Notes: generated from the sequence alone by a model not told the origin. Positions 34,308 to 42,523 are shown, numbered from the stretch's first letter. The stretch: DNA of 64,000 nucleotides from Phytoactinopolyspora mesophila (GCF_010122465.1 NZ_WLZY01000002.1:261076-325075), one strand, 5' to 3'. Made by a program: numbers and translations.

Positions 34308-34984
34308 TGGGCGCGCTGACCACAGCCGGTCCGCGAATCCATCGGCACCCGCGTCGTGGAACGTCGTGGGTGAGATTCCTCGGGCTTCATATGCGTGCAC
34401 GGCTGGTGCCTTACGGCGTCGTCGCCGTCGCTTTGGTGGCGGCGGTGAGCTGGGCGGCGGCCGGTTACCTGATGGACAGGCCCTTCTCCTCCGGACCGGA
34501 CGCGCGGATTCCGGTGGTGGTGGCCGCTCCGCTGGTGTGTTCGATCCTTCTCTCGATGGGGCTCGGGGGTCGTGACGAACTCCTCGAGCGCTCGACGGCC
34601 GTCCCGTGGCGGGCCGTCCGTGCCGGGCACGTCGTCGTCATGGCGACGGTGCCCGGTGTCGCTCTTGCCTTGACGGGTATGCGGGCGTCGCAGACGTACG
34701 GCGCGTTCGAGCTGGTCCGCAATACAGCCGGGTTCGCCGGCGTGGTGCTGCTTGCGGCCGTCGCCCTCGGGGCCGGCTTGGCATGGCTTCCGGTGGGGAT
34801 ATACGCGGGGGTGGTCTACCTAGCGGCTCCTCGAGACCTGCCGGAGCACACCGTGTGGTGGACGTGGCCGCTTCAGCCATGGGGCACGACCGGTGCGGCC
34901 TGGGTAGCGGCTGCGCTCTTCGTCGCCGGCCTGATCCTGTACTGCCGCCTCGGTGCCCGCGCCGGCCACGATCACGACCACTGA
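34304..34984 (+). CDS. Second membrane subunit of the ECF-controlled ABC system
   Basis: This encodes 226 residues, starting at GTG 34304 or the ATG directly after it; a GGGGGGAG sits upstream. It has about six hydrophobic stretches (YGVVAVALVAAVSWAAAGYL, VVVAAPLVCSILLSMGLGG, AGFAGVVLLAAVALGAGLAWLPVGI, AAWVAAALFVAGLILYCRL) and a His/Asp-rich end (GHDHDH). It is probably the partner permease for the ATPase. It is the last gene of the sigma/anti-sigma/ABC operon, with no terminator-like hairpin immediately after the stop. Confidence 0.72.
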   Translation: MMGALTTAGPRIHRHPRRGTSWVRFLGLHMRARLVPYGVVAVALVAAVSWAAAGYLMDRPFSSGPDARIPVVVAAPLVCSILLSMGLGGRDELLERSTAVPWRAVRAGHVVVMATVPGVALALTGMRASQTYGAFELVRNTAGFAGVVLLAAVALGAGLAWLPVGIYAGVVYLAAPRDLPEHTVWWTWPLQPWGTTGAAWVAAALFVAGLILYCRLGARAGHDHDH

Positions 34985-35079
34985 ACTGGCTCCTCGCAAC
35001 ACCTCGTGGGCTCGTCCGGGCCGCACCACTAGGACTTCTCGCGCGTCACCGTGCCTGGAGACATGGAGACGCACGAGAG

Positions 35080-35099
35080 AACCCACCAAACATGATCAT
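35080..35099. repeat. Half-element ending in CATGATCAT, copy 1
   Basis: These 20 bases (AACCCACCAAACATGATCAT) recur exactly, inverted, at 56073-56092. A second shared block, CGTCACCRTGCCTG, lies nearby at both places. No complementary arm is present here, so it looks like a degraded palindromic element. Confidence 0.8.
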
Positions 35100-35121
35100 C
35101 TAGGCAGGCGGGGTGCGCGGG

Positions 35122-35135
35122 GCAACACGTGTTGC
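35122..35135. promoter_or_regulatory. Perfect palindrome upstream of the ribose-operon LacI gene
   Basis: GCAACACGTGTTGC is a perfect 14-bp palindrome built from the half-site CAACACG, which is also found at 35199-35226. It is a probable upstream operator. Confidence 0.65.
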
Positions 35136-35198
35136 GGTTGCGTAACGACGGATGACGCGCATGTTGCGTGAGGCGTCGCGCGGGTGCACTATTGGTCG

Positions 35199-35226
35199 TC
35201 AACACGAGTTGCGCAATTCGTGTTGA
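35199..35226. promoter_or_regulatory. 28-bp near-perfect operator palindrome
   Basis: Outer half-sites TCAACACGA and TCGTGTTGA enclose an inner TTGCGCAA palindrome, with one mismatched pair in 14. It lies 35 bases before the LacI start, just after a possible promoter (TTGCGT 35164, CACTAT about 17 bases later), as expected for autorepression. Confidence 0.7.
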
Positions 35227-35260
35227 TAAGCCGAGAGCATTCCCGGAGGAGGCAGTCACC

Positions 35261-36340
35261 GTGGTCGTACGCCGGGCAGACGTGGCCCGTCTCGCGGGCA
35301 CTTCGCCCGCGGTCGTGAGCTATGTCCTCAACGGCGGCCCCCGCACGGTGGCGCCCGCGACCCGCGCCCGGGTTCTCGCCGCGGTCGAGTCGCTCGGCTA
35401 CCGGCCGAACGGCGTCGCGCGCTCCCTTCGGATGAACAAGACGATGACGCTCGGCCTTGTTGTCCCGGATACGGCGAACCCGTACTTCGCCGAACTGGCG
35501 CGTGCGATCGAGGAGGCCGCGTTCGCGCACGGATACACCTTGCTGATCGGCAACGGCGCGGAGGACGACGAGCGGCAGACCGCCTACGTGCGAACCTTCC
35601 TCCAGCGCCAGATCGACGGACTCTTCCTGGTTCCGGCGCATGGCACGCCGAGTTGCCTCCCCGATCTCGAACGGGCCAGAACTCCGTGGATCACTCTCGA
35701 CCGGCAAGTGGCCGGGACCACGGACATTCCGGCGGTGCTGGTCGACAATCGCGGTGGTGCCCGGACGGCTACGGAGCACCTGCTCGAGCACGGGCGTCGC
35801 CGGATCGCTTGTATCGCCGGACCAGAAGACGTCTACCCGGCCACCGACCGAGTGGCAGGCTGGCGCGACGCTATCGCCGATGCTGGACTGCCGGCAGCCG
35901 AGACATCGGTACTCAATGTTCCGTTCGGTCGCCACCCGGGCTACGTCGCCGCCCGGCGGGTGCTGTCGGAGCGGATAGTCGACGCGATCTTCACGGCGAG
36001 TGACGAACAGGCGCTGGGCGCGCTCCGGGCGGTGACCGAACTCGGATTACGGTGCCCCGACGACGTCGCCATCACCTCTTTCGACGGCATTGCCGCGGCC
36101 GCGTACGCCACGCCTGCGCTGACCACCATGTCGCAACCGTTCGGTGAGCTCGGGCGGGTGGCCGTGAGCCGGCTGCTGACCCGCATCACGGACCCGGAGG
36201 GAGACACGGGCATCTCCGTCTTGCCGGTCCAGCTGACGGCCCGTGGCTCGTGCGGCTGCCCGGATCCGCCTGGGGGCGATTCGAACGACGATCCGGCCGG
36301 CGCCGCGACCAGTGAGGAGGCTGAGCGTGCCGACACCTGA
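35261..36340 (+). CDS. LacI-family repressor of the ribose-type operon
   Basis: This encodes 359 residues from GTG 35261, chosen because GGAGGAGG lies ten bases upstream and the HTH follows directly (VRRADVARLAGTSPAVVSYVLN). The sensor domain is of the RbsR/PurR type (LGLVVPDTANPYFAELARAIE ... VAITSFDGIAAAAYATPALTT). A short Cys-containing tail (GSCGCPDPPGG) closes it. The gene is the first of a LacI-RbsA-RbsC-RbsB-RbsD operon and overlaps the ATPase gene by 14 bases. Large palindromes upstream suggest autoregulation of the whole operon. Confidence 0.92.
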   Translation: MVVRRADVARLAGTSPAVVSYVLNGGPRTVAPATRARVLAAVESLGYRPNGVARSLRMNKTMTLGLVVPDTANPYFAELARAIEEAAFAHGYTLLIGNGAEDDERQTAYVRTFLQRQIDGLFLVPAHGTPSCLPDLERARTPWITLDRQVAGTTDIPAVLVDNRGGARTATEHLLEHGRRRIACIAGPEDVYPATDRVAGWRDAIADAGLPAAETSVLNVPFGRHPGYVAARRVLSERIVDAIFTASDEQALGALRAVTELGLRCPDDVAITSFDGIAAAAYATPALTTMSQPFGELGRVAVSRLLTRITDPEGDTGISVLPVQLTARGSCGCPDPPGGDSNDDPAGAATSEEAERADT

Positions 36341-37838
36341 CACTGTTGCCGAGAGTGCGCCGGGCCATGGCTTGGTGTGCCGGGATCTGACGAAGGCTTT
36401 TCCCGGCGTTCGCGCCCTGGACGGCGTCGACCTCGACGTTCGCTACGGCAACGTCGAGGTGGTTCTCGGCGAGAACGGCGCCGGCAAGTCCACGCTGATG
36501 AAGATCCTCTCGGGGGTGCAGCCGCCGGACGCCGGATCGATGCACCTGGACGGAGAAGAATACCGGCCCTCGAGCCCGCGCGAGGCGATGGCCGCCGGCG
36601 TCGCCATGATCCACCAGGAGATGAACCTGGTGCCCGGGTTGTCGGTGGCCGAGAACATCTTCCTCGGAAGACAGCCCACCCGCCGGGGCGCGGTCGACTA
36701 CGCCGAGATGAACCGTGCCGCCGCCACGATAGTCCGCCGTGTTGGGCTCAAGGTCGACGTCACCAGGCCGGTCGGCCGGCTGTCGGTCGCGGCGCAGCAG
36801 CAGGTCGAGATCGCCAAAGCGCTGTCGCTCGACGCCCGGATTCTGATCCTCGACGAACCGACCGCCGCGCTCGGCGCCGAGGAATCCGAGCGACTGTTCG
36901 AGATCGTCGACGAGCTTCGGTCCCAAGGGGTGGGCTTCGTCTACATCACCCACCGCCTCAGGGAGGTGGAACGGGTGGGGGACCGGATCGTCGTCATGCG
37001 CGACGGCCGTCGGGTCGCCGACTGGGACCGGGCCGACGTCGCCGTCGACGCCCTCGTGGAGGCGATGGTGAATCGCGCCGTCGACCAAGTCTTCTCGGAC
37101 CCGAACGAGCCCGACGACGACGAGCTGCTGCGGGTGGAGCGGCTGGGGCGCGAAGGCGCGTTCACCGATGTGTCCTTCGCGCTGCGCCGCGGCGAGGTCC
37201 TGGGTGTCGCGGGACTCGTCGGAGCCGGGCGGACCGAACTGGCTCGCGCTCTCTTCGGCGCGGAGCCGGCGGATGAGGGACGGATCGTGGTTGACGGCCG
37301 CCCGGCCCGGATCGGCAGCCCGGCCGACGCCATCCGGGCGGGCATCGTGCTCGTACCCGAGGACCGCAAAGCAGCAGGTCTCGTCCTCGGTATGTCCTTG
37401 CAGGACAACATCGCGCTGCCGTCGTTGCGCGGCCTGGCCGAACGCGGGATCGTCAAGAAGTCGCGGGTGCGGCAGATGATGCAGACGCTGGCCGGCCAGC
37501 TAGACATCCGCGGTCGCCCCACCCAGGCCGCGGGCACCTTGTCGGGCGGGAACCAGCAGAAGGCCGCCATCGCGAAGTGGATACCGCAGCGGCCCCGGGT
37601 CGTCATCTTCGATGAGCCGACCCGCGGCGTCGACGTCGGCGCGAAGGTGGCGATCTACACCCTCATCGAGGAACTCAGCCGGGAAGGCGTGGGAGTCATC
37701 GTCATCTCGTCGGAGCTCACCGAGGTGCTCGGCTTGGCCCGGCGGGTTCTGGTGCTCTCACACGGACGCCAGACCGGGCTGCTCGAACGTGATGAAGCAA
37801 CAGAGGAGCGAGTCATGGCATTGGCGGTGAGTGGCTGA
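36327..37838 (+). CDS. rbsA: Ribose-type sugar ABC transporter ATPase (two NBDs)
   Basis: This encodes 503 residues from GTG 36327 with GAGGAGG seven bases upstream. It has tandem nucleotide-binding domains. Domain 1 has Walker A VLGENGAGKSTLMKIL and signature RLSVAAQQQVEIAKAL, with Walker B ILILDEPTAAL. Domain 2 has degenerate Walker A GVAGLVGAGRTELARAL, signature GTLSGGNQQKAAIAKW and Walker B VVIFDEPTRGVDVGAK. This is the RbsA/MglA pattern for monosaccharide import. It is coupled to the permease by a TGATG overlap. Confidence 0.95.
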   Translation: MPTPDTVAESAPGHGLVCRDLTKAFPGVRALDGVDLDVRYGNVEVVLGENGAGKSTLMKILSGVQPPDAGSMHLDGEEYRPSSPREAMAAGVAMIHQEMNLVPGLSVAENIFLGRQPTRRGAVDYAEMNRAAATIVRRVGLKVDVTRPVGRLSVAAQQQVEIAKALSLDARILILDEPTAALGAEESERLFEIVDELRSQGVGFVYITHRLREVERVGDRIVVMRDGRRVADWDRADVAVDALVEAMVNRAVDQVFSDPNEPDDDELLRVERLGREGAFTDVSFALRRGEVLGVAGLVGAGRTELARALFGAEPADEGRIVVDGRPARIGSPADAIRAGIVLVPEDRKAAGLVLGMSLQDNIALPSLRGLAERGIVKKSRVRQMMQTLAGQLDIRGRPTQAAGTLSGGNQQKAAIAKWIPQRPRVVIFDEPTRGVDVGAKVAIYTLIEELSREGVGVIVISSELTEVLGLARRVLVLSHGRQTGLLERDEATEERVMALAVSG

Positions 37839-38839
37839 TGTCGGCCACGACGCAAGACCAGGAGACGCAGGCGCGTGAGGCCGAGCGACCCTCCTGGAAC
37901 AGATTCTTCGAGCGGTTCGGATCGAGCGGGCCTCTTGTTGGCCTGCTGGTGCTGGTAGTTGTGCTGTCCTTCTTGTCGCCGGCGTTCTTGACGGTGAACA
38001 ACATGGTCAACGTCTTCCAGCAGATCTCCGTACTGGCGATTCTGGCGCTCGGCATGACAGCGGTGATCATCACCGCCGGGATCGATCTCTCGGTCGGGTC
38101 GATCGTGGGCCTCTCCGGCGTGGTGGCGGGGTGGACTTTCGTGGAGGCCGGCCTGCCTATGCCGGTGGCGTTCCTTGCGGGCCTGGCTGTTGGTGCGCTC
38201 GCGGGTTTCATCAGCGGACTGATGATCACGGTCGGCAAGCTGCCACCGTTCATCGCCACCCTGGCGATGTTGTCGATGGCCAGGGGCCTTGCGCTGGTGA
38301 TCTCGGACGGGCAGCCGATCTCCGGCTACCCGGACTGGTTCCGCAACATCACCCGCTACCAGCTCTTCGGCGTTCTGCCGTTGTCGGTGCTGCTGGTTGT
38401 TGTGCTCTTCCTGCTGGGAGCTGCGTACCTGCGTTACCGGCCGTCAGGCCGTGCGCTCTACGCCATCGGCGGGAACGAGGAGGTCGCACGGCTGTCCGGG
38501 TTGAAGGTGCAGCGGGAGAAGCTCAAGGTCTACACCGCCGCGGGCGCCCTGGCCGGCCTTGGTGGACTCATCCTTTTGTCCCGTCTCGATTCGGCGCAGC
38601 CGACTGCCGGCGCCGGCCTGGAACTCGACGTCATCGCCGCCGTGGTGATCGGTGGTGCCAGTCTGGCCGGTGGGCGCGGCAGCGTTTCCGGCACTCTGGT
38701 GGGCGCGTTGATCATCGGGTTCCTGCGCAACGGGCTCAACCTGCTCGACGTCTCCGCCTTCTGGCAACAGGTGATCATCGGAGCGGTCATCGCGATCGCC
38801 GTGATGACGGACACCTTGCGCCGCCGATCCAAACACTAG
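37838..38839 (+). CDS. rbsC: Ribose-type sugar ABC transporter permease
   Basis: This encodes 333 residues with about ten hydrophobic segments of the BPD_transp_2 family. Conserved parts are ILALGMTAVIITAGIDLSVGS, the loop GFISGLMITVGKLPPFIATLAM, YAIGGNEEVARLSGLKV and LDVIAAVVIGGASLAGGRGSV. It forms the membrane channel with the RbsA ATPase. The start overlaps the rbsA stop. A 130-base gap before the binding-protein gene may hold an RNA-processing site, since binding proteins are usually made in excess. Confidence 0.94.
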   Translation: MSATTQDQETQAREAERPSWNRFFERFGSSGPLVGLLVLVVVLSFLSPAFLTVNNMVNVFQQISVLAILALGMTAVIITAGIDLSVGSIVGLSGVVAGWTFVEAGLPMPVAFLAGLAVGALAGFISGLMITVGKLPPFIATLAMLSMARGLALVISDGQPISGYPDWFRNITRYQLFGVLPLSVLLVVVLFLLGAAYLRYRPSGRALYAIGGNEEVARLSGLKVQREKLKVYTAAGALAGLGGLILLSRLDSAQPTAGAGLELDVIAAVVIGGASLAGGRGSVSGTLVGALIIGFLRNGLNLLDVSAFWQQVIIGAVIAIAVMTDTLRRRSKH

Positions 38840-38969
38840 TGCCCTGCGCTGCTGATAGGCGCCAGATACCCGCGCCTATGAGCAGGTTCGTTCCACCGGA
38901 CTCATCTCGACCCGGGACGACGTCGCTGCCGGCGTCGCCCGGTATTCAACCCGAACTGAAGGAGTAGTC

Positions 38970-39914
38970 ATGAGAAGACCACTGATCGCCGTCGTAGCGA
39001 CGTTGACTCTTGCCGTCGCGGCATGCGGGAACGACGACGGCAACGGCAACGACGGAGACGCCGCTGCTGGTGATGTGACCATCGGCCTGTCCATCTCCAC
39101 CCTCGAAAACCCGTTCTTCGTCACTCTCCGGGACGGAGCCGAGGCGGTGGCCGAGGACGCCGGGATCGAGCTGCGCGTGTCCGACGCGCGCGACGACGCT
39201 CAGTCACAGGCGAACCACGTCCAGGACTTCATCACGCGTAGCGTCGATGTGCTGGTGGTGAACCCGGTGGACACCGCCGCGATCGTGCCGTCGATCGAGG
39301 CGGCCAACGACGCCGGCATCCCCGTCGTCACGGTCGACCGGGGATCGGACGGTGGCGAGATCGCCGCGCACGTCGCCAGCGACAACGTCCTGGGCGGGCG
39401 GCTGGCCGGCGAGTTCCTGTTCGAGCAGATCGGTGACTCCGGTGAGGTGGCGCAACTGGAAGGCATCGCGGGCACCTCGGCCGCGCGGGACCGTGGCGCC
39501 GGCTTCCAGGAGGCGCTCGACGCGGCGTCGGGAATCGACTTGGTCGGTAGCCAGGCGGCCAACTTCAGCCGGGACGAAGGACTGACTGTCGCCGAGAACG
39601 TGCTGCAGGCCAACTCCGGGCTTGCTGGCGTTTTCGCGCAGAACGACGAGATGGCGTTGGGCGCCGTGGAGGCGGCCCGGTCCGCGGGCCTCCTGGATGA
39701 TCTGGTGATCGTCGGTTTCGATGCCACCGACGACGCCCTGGCGGCCATCGACTCAGGTGAAATGGACGCCACCGTCGCTCAGCTGCCCAGCGACATGGGC
39801 GGTGCCGCGATCGAGGCGGCGATCGCGATCGCCAATGGCGACGACGTGGACGCCGAGCAGTCGGTCGAGGTGCAACTGGTCACGGCGGACAACGTCGGCG
39901 ACTTCCTCGAGTAG
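38970..39914 (+). CDS. rbsB: Ribose-type periplasmic-binding lipoprotein
   Basis: This encodes 314 residues with AAGGAG six bases before the ATG. The signal peptide ends in lipobox VAAC (LTLAVAACGNDD), so the protein is lipid-anchored outside the membrane. The type 1 periplasmic-binding fold follows: IGLSISTLENPFFVTLRDGAE, DVLVVNPVDTAAIVPSIEAANDAGIPVVTVDR, ARDRGAGFQEAL, GVFAQNDEMALGA and VIVGFDATDDALAAI. These closely match ribose or galactose binding proteins. The ligand is inferred from the neighbouring rbsD. Confidence 0.94.
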   Translation: MRRPLIAVVATLTLAVAACGNDDGNGNDGDAAAGDVTIGLSISTLENPFFVTLRDGAEAVAEDAGIELRVSDARDDAQSQANHVQDFITRSVDVLVVNPVDTAAIVPSIEAANDAGIPVVTVDRGSDGGEIAAHVASDNVLGGRLAGEFLFEQIGDSGEVAQLEGIAGTSAARDRGAGFQEALDAASGIDLVGSQAANFSRDEGLTVAENVLQANSGLAGVFAQNDEMALGAVEAARSAGLLDDLVIVGFDATDDALAAIDSGEMDATVAQLPSDMGGAAIEAAIAIANGDDVDAEQSVEVQLVTADNVGDFLE

Positions 39915-39929
39915 AGGCTGATCTCGACG

Positions 39930-40328
39930 ATGAAAGAAGGCGGAATCCTGCATCCGCGATTGTCGGCGGTGGTGTCTGCCATGGGGCACGGCGACACCCT
40001 CTGTATCGCCGACGCCGGCCTGCCCATCCCACCCGGCGTCGAACGCATCGACCTCGCGTTCGCCGCCGGGCAGCCCGGGTTCGCCGACGTCTTGGACGCG
40101 GTCCTGGCCGAGCTGCGGGTGGAGGCATACACCATGGCTGAGGAGTCCGTGGAAGTCTGCCCGCGGTTGGTCGAGCACGTGCGACGACGCCTCGACCAGG
40201 CCGACGAGATGCAGGTGTCTCACGACGTGCTCAAGAAGCAGACCCGTGACGTGCGCGCCGTGGTGCGCACTGGGGAGTTCACCCCCTACGCGAACGTCAT
40301 CCTCCGCAGTGGTGTGAACTTCACCTGA
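39930..40328 (+). CDS. rbsD: D-ribose pyranase
   Basis: This encodes 132 residues. It opens with KEGGILHPRLSAVVSAMGHGDTLCIADAGLPIP, which aligns with the RbsD N-terminus including the catalytic histidine in GHGD. It ends with RTGEFTPYANVILRSGVNF, the family's active-site closure. It interconverts pyranose and furanose ribose before phosphorylation. No ribokinase (rbsK) gene accompanies it, so the kinase must be encoded elsewhere. It is the last gene of the operon, followed by a large inverted repeat. Confidence 0.95.
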   Translation: MKEGGILHPRLSAVVSAMGHGDTLCIADAGLPIPPGVERIDLAFAAGQPGFADVLDAVLAELRVEAYTMAEESVEVCPRLVEHVRRRLDQADEMQVSHDVLKKQTRDVRAVVRTGEFTPYANVILRSGVNFT

Positions 40329-40353
40329 TCGCCCCGTCAGGCCAGCCCCCCTC

Positions 40354-40442
40354 GGTGATCGTCAGTGGGTTGTGGTCGCTTTCTGGTGATCGTCAGTGGG
40401 TTTGGGCTGCGGTATCGCGACCACAACCCACTGACGATCACC
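40354..40442. repeat. GGTGATCGT repeat element, copy 2 (duplicated left arm, 26-bp perfect stem)
   Basis: Left arm 40354-40379 is the exact complement of right arm 40417-40442 over 26 bases. A second left-arm copy starts at 40385, exactly 31 bp after the first. The element lies between convergent genes (rbsD and a GntR gene). Confidence 0.96.
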
Positions 40443-40480
40443 GGCAGGTGACTGGCGTTTACCCGCAGCGGGCGGCTGGC

Positions 40481-41242
40481 TCAGGTGATGTCCGGGCGGC
40501 TGGCGCGGGTCAAGGACAGCCCGATCCCGTAGCCGGAGATGATCGTCAATGTGTAGCTGTCGATCGGCGTGTGGGTGCCGTCGTATGCGACCCCGGTCAG
40601 CACGAGCGCTGGTGAGCCCGGTTGCACGCCGCAGAGGCGGGCATCGGCGTCGCCGAGCAGCGCAGGCTCTACTCGCTGCAGGTTTTCCTCGGAACGGTGT
40701 CCCACCTTGGCGAGCGCATCCCCGATCGTCGCGCTGCGTTCCAGCACGTCGGAGGTGATGTGCTCGGCGATGTGGAACGGCAGAATGTCACTGGCGACGC
40801 CGTAGACGACGCCGTGCCGGCGCCGGACGGCGTCGAACCGCACCACCGGGCTGCCAACCGGTATCCGCAGGTCCGCGGCCACTGGCGGGGTAGCGCTGAT
40901 CTCTTCTCTGGCTCGCTGCAACTCGTCCACGTGCTGTGACTCGTCCGCAAGGTCTTCGAGGAACCCGGTATAGACAGGGCCGGAGCGTACCGAGAGCGGT
41001 TCGACGGGCGGATTCTCGGCGACGTAGCTGCCCGAGCCACGCCTGCTGACCACATAGCCGGATTCGCGCAGCGCGGCGATGGCCTGGCGTACGGTACTCC
41101 GGCTGACACCCATGTTCGCCGCCAGGTGCTCCTCACCGGGAAGCCGCGAACCGGGCGTGAGGGAACCGGACAGGATGCGGCCCTTGAGCGCGGTGGCGAT
41201 CCGGGTGTACAGGGGGCGGTCAGCGCGCGGCGGCCTGGTCAT
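40481..41242 (-). CDS. GntR-family (UTRA) regulator beside adenosine deaminase
   Basis: This encodes 253 residues from ATG 41242; a longer frame is deaminase-coding shadow. The winged helix is LYTRIATALKGRILSGSLTPGSRLP followed by HLAANMGVSRSTVRQAIAAL, and the UTRA ligand domain runs from ~95 onward (VVRFDAVRRRHGVVYGVASDILPF ... SYTLTIISGYGIGLSLTR). It overlaps the deaminase stop by 23 bases and is thus co-transcribed with it. The ligand may be a nucleoside, a sugar or a phosphate derivative. Confidence 0.9.
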   Translation of the reverse strand: MTRPPRADRPLYTRIATALKGRILSGSLTPGSRLPGEEHLAANMGVSRSTVRQAIAALRESGYVVSRRGSGSYVAENPPVEPLSVRSGPVYTGFLEDLADESQHVDELQRAREEISATPPVAADLRIPVGSPVVRFDAVRRRHGVVYGVASDILPFHIAEHITSDVLERSATIGDALAKVGHRSEENLQRVEPALLGDADARLCGVQPGSPALVLTGVAYDGTHTPIDSYTLTIISGYGIGLSLTRASRPDIT

Positions 41243-42260
41243 GTTTCTGGAGTTCTTCGCGAATGCGGGACTTCGTCGCTGCCGGGGCGTACGACACGTC
41301 AAGCGCGCGCAGCTGGGCCTGCACCAACTGCTCCCGGCTGAACCCGTGCAGCCGGTGCGCGAGCAGCAACTCGTCGGTCAGGGTGGTTTGGAAGTACGCG
41401 GGGTCGTCGGTGTTGATGGTGACGTGGAGCCCGGAGGCGACGAGTTCGGCCAGCGGATGAGTGTCAGGGCTTGCGGCGATCTTGAGGGCGACGTTCGACG
41501 TCGGGGCCACTTCCAAGGGGATCTGGTGCTCGCGCAGATGATCGACGAGCGTGGGGTCCTCGAGGCAATGAATGCCGTGTCCTATGCGTTCCGCCCCGAG
41601 CGCGCGAAGTGCGCCCCACACGCTCGCCGCGCCGACGGTCTCACCGGCGTGGGGCAGCGACGCGAGACCTGCGGCTTTGGCTCGCTTGAACGACGACGCG
41701 AACAGCTCCGGCGGGAACCCGTCCTCGATTCCGCCGAGCCCGAGCCCGACGACTCCCTCTGGGGCAAGTGGCCCGAGCAGGTAGTTGATGGTGGCCTCGG
41801 AGGAGGGGTCTTCGGTCTGCCGCGAGATGTCGCAGATCCACGCTAGATCCACGCCGTGATCAGCACTGGCGCGACGCCGGCCTTCGTTGAGGCCGTCGCG
41901 GTACTCCTCGAGCGCGACACCGCGTCGCTGGTGGTGGGTAAGGGCGGTGGACGTGACCTCCGCGTAGCGGACGTTCTGGGCGGCAAGCTCAGCCGCTAGG
42001 GCGACCGTGGCGTCGGCGAAATCGTCCGCGGTCCGCAGGACGGCGAGCCCGGTGAAGAACAGCCGGGCGAAGTCCTCGAAGTTCTTGAACTGGTAGAGGC
42101 TGAGCAACTCTTCGGGGGATTCGGCGCCGACGTCCACCCCGTTGCGTTTAGCCAGCCGGAACATGGTCTGGGGGCGCAGTGACCCCTCGAGGTGAACATG
42201 CAGTTCGACCTTGGGCAGCGAGGTCAGCCATGTGGGGTAATCGTTGTGTTGAACTGTCAC
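41220..42260 (-). CDS. add: Adenosine deaminase
   Basis: This encodes 346 residues from GTG 42260. It is an amidohydrolase-fold zinc enzyme converting adenosine to inosine. Diagnostic motifs are VELHVHLEGSLRP (zinc histidines), the SLPHAGETVGA glutamate, ERIGHGIHCLEDP, and the VTINTDDPAYFQTTLTDE aspartates. A palindrome overlapping a TATGGT -10 box lies directly upstream (42265-42281), so the transcript leader is only a few bases. It is co-transcribed with the GntR regulator. Together with the ribose operon next to it, it suggests purine nucleoside salvage. Confidence 0.95.
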   Translation of the reverse strand: MTVQHNDYPTWLTSLPKVELHVHLEGSLRPQTMFRLAKRNGVDVGAESPEELLSLYQFKNFEDFARLFFTGLAVLRTADDFADATVALAAELAAQNVRYAEVTSTALTHHQRRGVALEEYRDGLNEGRRRASADHGVDLAWICDISRQTEDPSSEATINYLLGPLAPEGVVGLGLGGIEDGFPPELFASSFKRAKAAGLASLPHAGETVGAASVWGALRALGAERIGHGIHCLEDPTLVDHLREHQIPLEVAPTSNVALKIAASPDTHPLAELVASGLHVTINTDDPAYFQTTLTDELLLAHRLHGFSREQLVQAQLRALDVSYAPAATKSRIREELQKHDQAAAR

Positions 42261-42264
42261 ATGT

Positions 42265-42281
42265 GTTGTCTACCATACAAC
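42265..42281 (-). promoter_or_regulatory. Operator overlapping the deaminase promoter
   Basis: GTTGT-N7-ACAAC is an exact 5-bp-arm palindrome, and on the reverse strand it contains TATGGT, a plausible -10 box about 11 bases before the GTG. It is the likely site of the adjacent GntR protein. Confidence 0.5.
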
Positions 42282-42338
42282 TTCGCCCGCCGGCCAGGCC
42301 CCACATCACAACCCCCGCACCCCCGCCCTTCCACCCCC

Positions 42339-42459
42339 GGTGATCGTGAGCGGATTGGTGCCCTCAAGGGGGTGATCGTGAGCGGATTATTGCTGCAAAT
42401 TGCGACGATAATCCGCTCACGATCACCCGGAGCGCAGCAATAATCCGCTCACGATCACC
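42339..42459. repeat. GGTGATCGTGAGCGG repeat element with two left and two right arms
   Basis: Left arms start at 42339 and 42371 (step 32). Right arms contain ATAATCC at 42408 and 42440 (step 32). Left arm 42371-42396 and right arm 42434-42459 are perfect complements over 26 bases. The element fills the gap between the PHP-domain gene and the deaminase gene, which lie on the same strand. Confidence 0.96.
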
Positions 42460-42523
42460 GGAAAGGTGGGCGGCGGGGCGTGGACGCCTGCGGGGTTAGG
42501 GGGTGATGGCGACGCCTGCCGGG

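Noticed and set aside
38840-38969. Small RNA or riboswitch in the rbsC-rbsB gap
   Set aside because: 130 bases with no conserved riboswitch core or strong hairpin visible by eye; the gap is ordinary in binding-protein operons.
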